Assembly: GCA_039181495.1 (NCBI GenBank)
Contig: JBCDCP010000112.1
Coordinates: 1-9,399, forward strand
DNA: 9,399 nt
Source of the DNA: JBCDCP01 sp039181495
GTDB taxonomy: Bacteria; Pseudomonadota; Alphaproteobacteria; Rhizobiales; Tepidamorphaceae
Direction: 5' to 3'
Shown: piece by piece, positions 6,409 through 9,399 of the stretch
Layout of the letters: every line of letters starts with the position of its first letter
Position numbering within the stretch: the first letter of the stretch is position 1
Translations under genes and position numbers: made by a program
The notes under the pieces: model-generated
Seen by the model: the letters and a program-made list of their open reading frames with translations, nothing else
Databases searched by the model: none
Told to the model about the DNA's origin: nothing

Positions 6409-6707
6409 CAGTAGTTGGCTCCCCCAAAGCAAAGTGCAGCGATGCGCGGATCAAGTGTCAGAAGTGCCCCGCCGGCACGCAGTCTCTGAGACAACCCGCC
6501 ATCCTCCGCATGGGTGATGATGGCCCACGGCACCCCGGTGGTCGCAACCATCAGACCATCCGCAGCAGCCATGCGCCGGACAACATCACCTTCCGGTGTT
6601 CCCGGAGCATAGATTGCAAGCATCGGTTGGTCGGGTTTCGGCGCAGCCGCCACAAAGGCAACTCCGAGAACAGACAGCGCCGCTGACAGGACAACAGGAA
6701 CGGGCAT
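6408..6707 (-). CDS. Small exported protein of unknown function, coupled to chemoreceptor
   Basis: The 99-residue product has a signal peptide or N-terminal anchor (MPVPVVLSAALSVLGVAFVA, then AAPKPDQP). A small alpha/beta region follows, containing AIYAPGTPEGDVVRRMAAADG (31-51), PWAIITHAEDGGLSQRLRAGG (60-80) and ALLTLDP (81-87), ending in CFGGANY with one cysteine (C93). I do not recognise a named family, though the pattern AADG...GGLSQRLRAGGALLTLDP resembles short alphaproteobacterial hypothetical proteins. It has a strong ribosome-binding site, GAGGAG at 6712-6717. Its TGA overlaps the chemoreceptor ATG (TGATG), so the two are very likely translated together. A role as a partner or input protein for the receptor is plausible but unproven. 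Confidence 0.8.
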   Translation of the reverse strand: MPVPVVLSAALSVLGVAFVAAAPKPDQPMLAIYAPGTPEGDVVRRMAAADGLMVATTGVPWAIITHAEDGGLSQRLRAGGALLTLDPRIAALCFGGANY

Positions 6708-7029
6708 TTAGCTCCTCACAAGACGCATGTAAAAATACGGAGAAGCGTTGTTATTCAATTAATGACTGAGGAATTCACCGGATTGGCGCAGCAAAACCAA
6801 AACAGATGATCGCAATATCGATAACACCATAAATAGAAAATAACTACTTATAGTTGCGTTCGCGATATCAACTAGAGATCACTGAAGTAGAAGCCCGCTT
6901 ACGACCCGATCGAACCGGGCCGCAGCGCCATGCGTGGGACAATTGATCTGATCTAGAGGCCGGTCGGTCTTCACGCAGCGGCTTGGCTCAACAGATGTCG
7001 CGGCAGTGCCAGTCCCATGCCGAAGAAAA
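6708..7029. other. Gene-free stretch between the chemoreceptor operon and tRNA-Pro
   Basis: No credible coding sequence is present in these 322 bases. The part at 6708-6890 is AT-rich and presumably holds the promoter of the chemoreceptor operon. I see no convincing -35/-10 pair or sigma28-type promoter in it. It contains a near-direct repeat, TCGCAATATC (6810-6819) and TCGCGATATC (6860-6869), spaced exactly 50 bases. It also contains a perfect dyad, AACTA-CTTA-TAGTT (6842-6855). The part nearer tRNA-Pro is GC-rich and has only a weak 4-bp hairpin, CCCG-7 nt-CGGG (6905-6919). Confidence 0.5.
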
Positions 7030-7106
7030 TGGTCGGGGCGGCAGGATTCGAACCTGCGACCCTCTGCTCCCAAAGCAGATGCGCTACCAGGCTGCGCCAC
7101 ACCCCG
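7030..7106 (-). tRNA. tRNA-Pro (anticodon TGG)
   Basis: A complete 77-base cloverleaf with encoded CCA. The acceptor stem is CGGGGTG/CGCCCCG with one U-G pair. The anticodon loop is TTTGGGA in the stem TCTGC/GCAGA, and the T-arm contains GGTTCGAATCC. It lies about 98 bases downstream of the DUF192 gene on the same strand. Confidence 0.97.
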
Positions 7107-7204
7107 ATCCAAACGGCTGTTGTCCGATCAGTGCCTAGTGGCTTTGGCGATGATCGGCAAGTCCGGATCGCCACATGTCACCAGTGTGGAACGATCCCCG
7201 CCTG

Positions 7205-7738
7205 TCAGCCCTGATCGGCAGTGAACATCGGATGGCGAACCCGGTCGCCCGGCGCAATGCCCAACCGCTCGGCATCTCCACCAATGATCTCAAGCACGCC
7301 AGTCACAGGGCCCTCAGAGGCCACCGTTGCCAGGGACAGCGGGACCGTATTGGCAGCGATGCGGTGAATCACCCCGTCGTCACGAATGAAAATCATGTCG
7401 AGCGGAATGAGCGTGTTTTTCATCCACATGGCAACTTCTCGTGGACCACCGAAATCAAACAGCATGCCGGTACCCGAAGGCAGGCGTTCACGGAACATCA
7501 GCCCCTGCGCCCGCGTTTCCGGCGTGTTGACGAATTCGACATCGAACGCGACCGGTCCGCCGCTTGTCTCGATGCTCAGCTTCGTTGTGTCGCCAACCGT
7601 CTGGCTCGCCGGTTCCGAACACGCGGCAACAACGAACAACAGGGTCAGAGCAAATACCCAAGCCATCGTAACCGACAGGCCGGCGCGGCCAAGCCAACGC
7701 CGCACATTTAATGTCAGGGAGAAGAGTTGGACCGCCAT
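7205..7738 (-). CDS. DUF192-family lipoprotein
   Basis: The 177-residue product has a signal peptide with a hydrophobic segment near 24-38 and a lipobox VAAC, making Cys40 the probable lipid-anchored residue. The DUF192 domain spans about 53-172. Its signatures are GLMFRERLPSGTGMLFDF (79-96), MWMKNTLIPLDMIFI (104-118), the DDG turn (120-122), and VLEIIGGDAERLGIAPGDRV (148-167). The biochemical function of DUF192 is not established. The ATG at 7736-7738 lies 13 bases after the stop of the cold-shock gene, which supports an operon. Its ribosome-binding site is weak and a start at internal Met25 is possible, giving a shorter but still functional-looking signal peptide. Confidence 0.9.
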   Translation of the reverse strand: MAVQLFSLTLNVRRWLGRAGLSVTMAWVFALTLLFVVAACSEPASQTVGDTTKLSIETSGGPVAFDVEFVNTPETRAQGLMFRERLPSGTGMLFDFGGPREVAMWMKNTLIPLDMIFIRDDGVIHRIAANTVPLSLATVASEGPVTGVLEIIGGDAERLGIAPGDRVRHPMFTADQG

Positions 7739-7751
7739 CCTGGCGCCACGG

Positions 7752-8324
7752 TCAGTGGGACGAGAAACCGCCCGGACCGTCCGGCTTCAGTTCGGCGGCC
7801 ATCAGACCCTTGGGGCCTTGCCCGAAACGGGCAAGCAGTGTCTGGCCGGGCCGCAGTTCAGTAAAGCCAAACTGCCGCAACGTCTCCATATGAACGAAGA
7901 TATCCGGCGTTCCGGTGCCGCGTGACAGGAAACCGTATCCACGCACACGATTGAACCACTTCACTTCGCAGCGTTCGAATTCGCCTTCAGGCGTGACCTG
8001 AACATGGGTCCGAGGCTCCATCTGCAGCGGATGGACGGCATCGCTTTCATCCATGGAAATGATACGGAAGGCCTGAAGACCCTTGGGCCGGTTCAGCACT
8101 TCGCAGACAATGCGCGCGCCCTCATAGGCGGTCTGGAAGCCATCCCGCCGCAGGCAGGTCACGTGCAACAGGACATCGGGCATATCACCGTCCGGGACGA
8201 TGAAGCCGTAACCCTTGGAGACATCGAACCACTTGATCCGCCCAGCCACCTCGATGACATCGACGGAACCACCCTCTGTTGGGTCCTCAATGGCCTCCTC
8301 ATCGATCGAGGACTTCGACCGCAT
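7752..8324 (-). CDS. Double-domain cold-shock protein (CspA family)
   Basis: The 190-residue product binds single-stranded nucleic acid through two cold-shock domains. Domain 1 (about 26-92) has KWFDVSKGYGFIVP (RNP1, 31-44) and VLLHV (RNP2, 51-55). Domain 2 (about 117-182) has KWFNRVRGYGFLSR (122-135) and IFVHM (142-146). An acidic N-terminal lead and a charged linker (about 93-116) flank them. Two-domain cold-shock proteins of about this size are usual in Alphaproteobacteria, where they act as RNA chaperones. The ATG at 8322-8324 is chosen. A GTG immediately before it (8325-8327) is an alternative, and GGGGG at 8334-8338 may serve as ribosome-binding site. DUF192 follows directly in the same transcription unit. 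Confidence 0.95.
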   Translation of the reverse strand: MRSKSSIDEEAIEDPTEGGSVDVIEVAGRIKWFDVSKGYGFIVPDGDMPDVLLHVTCLRRDGFQTAYEGARIVCEVLNRPKGLQAFRIISMDESDAVHPLQMEPRTHVQVTPEGEFERCEVKWFNRVRGYGFLSRGTGTPDIFVHMETLRQFGFTELRPGQTLLARFGQGPKGLMAAELKPDGPGGFSSH

Positions 8325-8404
8325 CACGCATAACCCCCACGCATCACCGCACCCGATCGATCAGCAGCCGCACACCACCGACCACGTGAACCACATTGCA
8401 TCAC
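8321..8404 (-). repeat. Three GTGATGC repeats at and upstream of the cold-shock gene start
   Basis: On the minus strand GTGATGC occurs at 8321-8327 (containing the start codon), 8341-8347 and 8398-8404. The first two are 20 bases apart. A short palindrome, CGCGA-T-TCGCG, follows at 8408-8418. They lie in the probable 5' leader of the cold-shock mRNA. Whether they matter is unknown; seven-base repeats can occur by chance. Confidence 0.25.
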
Positions 8405-8449
8405 ACACGCGATTCGCGGCAAGGATAACACTCTGCCGGAATGACGGAA

Positions 8450-8573
8450 GGTCAAATTGTGACCATTCGCCCCCAGAACACAGAATTCTCACTCTGCCGC
8501 CTTATTTGTCTCTTGGGAAAAGCGCGCGGCGGACTATCTCAATTGCGGCCAGGCCGGCCAAGATCACAATTGA
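8450..8573. promoter_or_regulatory. Inverted copies of a TCAAATTGTGA-like element between cold-shock gene and gloA
   Basis: GGTCA-AATTG-TGACC (8450-8464) is a 5-bp dyad. A related element in opposite orientation, TCACAATTGA, is at 8564-8573, 19 bases before gloA, and a third TCAATTG is at 8539-8545. They could be operator copies in this divergent intergenic region. No regulator is known and no clear promoter boxes were seen. Confidence 0.2.
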
Positions 8574-8591
8574 AATTCGGAACCCATCACA

Positions 8592-9032
8592 ATGCGATAT
8601 CTCCACACCATGGTCCGCGTCAGCGATGTTGACGCCTCGCTTGACTTCTACTGCGACAAGCTCGGGATGATCGAAATCAGCCGAAAGGATGTCGAGGCCG
8701 GTCGGTTTACGCTGATCTTTCTGGCAGCACCCGAAGATGAAGGCCGGGCCCAGTCAGACCGTGCACCCATGCTCGAACTGACCCACAACTGGGATCCGGA
8801 GAGTTATGGCGAAGGGCGCAACTTCGGTCATCTGGCCTTTGTCGTCGACGACATCTACGCCACCTGCCAGAAGCTGATGGATGGCGGCGTCACGATCAAC
8901 CGGCCGCCGCGCGACGGCTACATGGCGTTCGTCCGCTCGCCCGACAACATTTCCGTCGAGCTGCTCCAGAAGGGCGATGCATTGCCAAAGCAGGAACCCT
9001 GGGCCTCGATGGAAAACACCGGACACTGGTAA
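8592..9032 (+). CDS. gloA: Lactoylglutathione lyase (glyoxalase I)
   Basis: The 146-residue product is a VOC-fold metalloenzyme. It isomerises the hemithioacetal of methylglyoxal and glutathione to S-lactoylglutathione, the first step of cytosolic methylglyoxal detoxification. The four metal ligands are in the expected places: His5 (MRYLHTMVRV), Glu62 (MLELTHNW), His80 (NFGHLAFVV) and Glu123 (NISVELLQ). The segments DFYCDKLGM and SYGEGRNFGH are typical of glyoxalase I. The tail LPKQEPWASMENTGHW is the extended C-terminus common in alphaproteobacterial enzymes. Its ATG at 8592 has only a weak ribosome-binding site (CGGA). The gene is divergent from the cold-shock operon. Length and residues suggest a normal, active, Ni-type enzyme, though metal preference cannot be read directly. 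Confidence 0.95.
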   Translation: MRYLHTMVRVSDVDASLDFYCDKLGMIEISRKDVEAGRFTLIFLAAPEDEGRAQSDRAPMLELTHNWDPESYGEGRNFGHLAFVVDDIYATCQKLMDGGVTINRPPRDGYMAFVRSPDNISVELLQKGDALPKQEPWASMENTGHW

Positions 9033-9091
9033 GCGCAGGCGGTCCGATCGGCACAAGCGCAAACAGCGGTGGTGACAGGCGAATTCGCCCC

Positions 9092-9120
9092 TTGAACCGC
9101 CGCGCCGCCGACCCTATAAC
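9092..9120 (+). promoter_or_regulatory. sigma70-type promoter of tRNA-Glu
   Basis: TTGAAC (9092-9097) and TATAAC (9115-9120) are separated by the optimal 17 bases. The mature tRNA begins 17 bases after the -10 box, which is normal for tRNA genes. This is the clearest promoter in the window. Confidence 0.75.
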
Positions 9121-9137
9121 CGCGCTTCGTTTGGTCC

Positions 9138-9213
9138 GCGCCCTTCGTCTAGCGGTCTAGGACGCCGCCCTTTCACGGCGGAAACACGGGTTCGAGTCCC
9201 GTAGGGCGTACCA
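9138..9213 (+). tRNA. tRNA-Glu (anticodon TTC)
   Basis: A complete 76-base cloverleaf with encoded CCA. The acceptor stem is GCGCCCT/AGGGCGT, with a terminal G1-U72 wobble pair rather than the more usual G-C. The anticodon loop is CTTTCAC in the stem CCGCC/GGCGG, and the T-arm contains GGGTTCGAGTCCC. Confidence 0.97.
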
Positions 9214-9251
9214 AACTCTTGTCCCGACATCGCTGTGACTATCGCGGACCG

Positions 9252-9399
9252 CTACCAGCCCATTTCTTCGGCTTCCGCCCAGATGTTCTTGCCGCCTTTC
9301 TTCCCCTCGCCGGGAATCACGTCACCGGCCTCGTAAAACGAGTCGCGCCCCTTGCCGGTCGGTGCCGTCTTGCCACCAGCCACTTCGTCCAGCTCGGCG
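9252..9399 (-). CDS. 3' end of a gene for a small Gly/Lys-rich protein with a VAGG leader-like motif
   Basis: The last 48 codons are in the window; the start lies beyond the right edge. The visible part begins AELDEVAGGKTAPTGKGRDS and continues FYEAGDVIPGEGKKGGKN, ending IWAEAEEMGW. There is no cysteine. E-L-D-E-V-A-G-G matches the end of double-glycine leaders of Nif11/NHLP-type RiPP and class II bacteriocin precursors, in which a C39 peptidase cuts after GG. On that reading the core would be the following 39 residues. The frame is open, ends in TAG at 9252-9254, and reads like real protein. I cannot name a family. It might instead be an ordinary small conserved protein in which the motif is coincidental. 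Confidence 0.6.
   Translation of the reverse strand, partial: AELDEVAGGKTAPTGKGRDSFYEAGDVIPGEGKKGGKNIWAEAEEMGW

Noticed and set aside
5005..6517. Plus-strand open frames antisense to the chemoreceptor and the small exported protein gene
   Set aside because: Their composition is that of reverse-complement shadow reading, with no recognisable domains. The opposite strand encodes a strongly conserved chemoreceptor.
6903..6922. T-arm-like hairpin CCCGGTTCGATCGGG suggesting a tRNA remnant
   Set aside because: The loop is shifted by one base from a proper T-arm and no other tRNA parts surround it.
6879..7225. Several short open frames on both strands over tRNA-Pro (products with GVAQPGSASALG or GAAGFEPATLCSQ)
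   Set aside because: These are translations of the tRNA gene and its complement, well-known false proteins in databases. The cloverleaf explains the sequence.
4392..9213. Three tRNA genes as possible integration sites of a mobile element
   Set aside because: No integrase, no duplicated tRNA 3' end and no attachment-type direct repeat could be found.
1..9399. CRISPR array, insertion sequence or long tandem repeat
   Set aside because: No regularly spaced repeats, terminal inverted repeats or transposase-like frames were seen on either strand.

Overview
The window looks like a GC-rich alphaproteobacterial chromosome segment, most likely from Hyphomicrobiales (Rhizobiales) or a close relative. 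The evidence is the bacterial homologue of mitochondrial complex I subunit NDUFS4, a two-domain cold-shock protein followed by a DUF192 lipoprotein, an HmuQ/HmuD-like heme oxygenase, a Blh-type metallo-hydrolase, and a glyoxalase I with the usual alphaproteobacterial C-terminus. No transposase, integrase, phage gene, rRNA or CRISPR array was found. Most genes are on the minus strand, so the text below follows them in window order.

1-2379 is a periplasm/envelope cluster on the minus strand. It holds the 5' part of a metallo-beta-lactamase-fold hydrolase (1-221), a small lipoprotein (338-703), a Tat-exported L,D-transpeptidase (707-1411) and an orphan glycine-betaine/choline-type (OpuAC) substrate-binding protein (1408-2379). 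The binding-protein stop and the transpeptidase start overlap as ATGA. The lipoprotein follows the transpeptidase in the same frame after a single TGA and appears to start at TTG.

2573-4348 holds an IsdG/HmuQ-type heme oxygenase on the plus strand, convergent with a flavodoxin-like protein on the minus strand, then an NnrU-family membrane protein.

4392-7106 contains tRNA-Arg(TCT), the NDUFS4-like subunit, a two-gene operon of a small exported protein plus a six-helix membrane chemoreceptor, and tRNA-Pro(TGG). All are on the minus strand. Overlapping palindromes lie between the chemoreceptor and the NDUFS4 gene.

7205-8324 encodes the DUF192 lipoprotein and the double cold-shock protein (minus). 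Divergent from them is gloA (8592-9032, plus). tRNA-Glu(TTC) follows with a clear sigma70-type promoter. The last 148 bases hold the 3' end of a minus-strand gene whose product carries an ELDEVAGG motif, resembling the double-glycine leaders of RiPP or bacteriocin precursors.

Most of the window is ordinary chromosomal material. The more interesting points are the orphan binding protein coupled to a peptidoglycan transpeptidase, the histidine-bearing chemoreceptor coupled to a small exported protein, the heme oxygenase/flavodoxin pair, and the truncated VAGG peptide gene. No complete new system can be demonstrated from this sequence alone.
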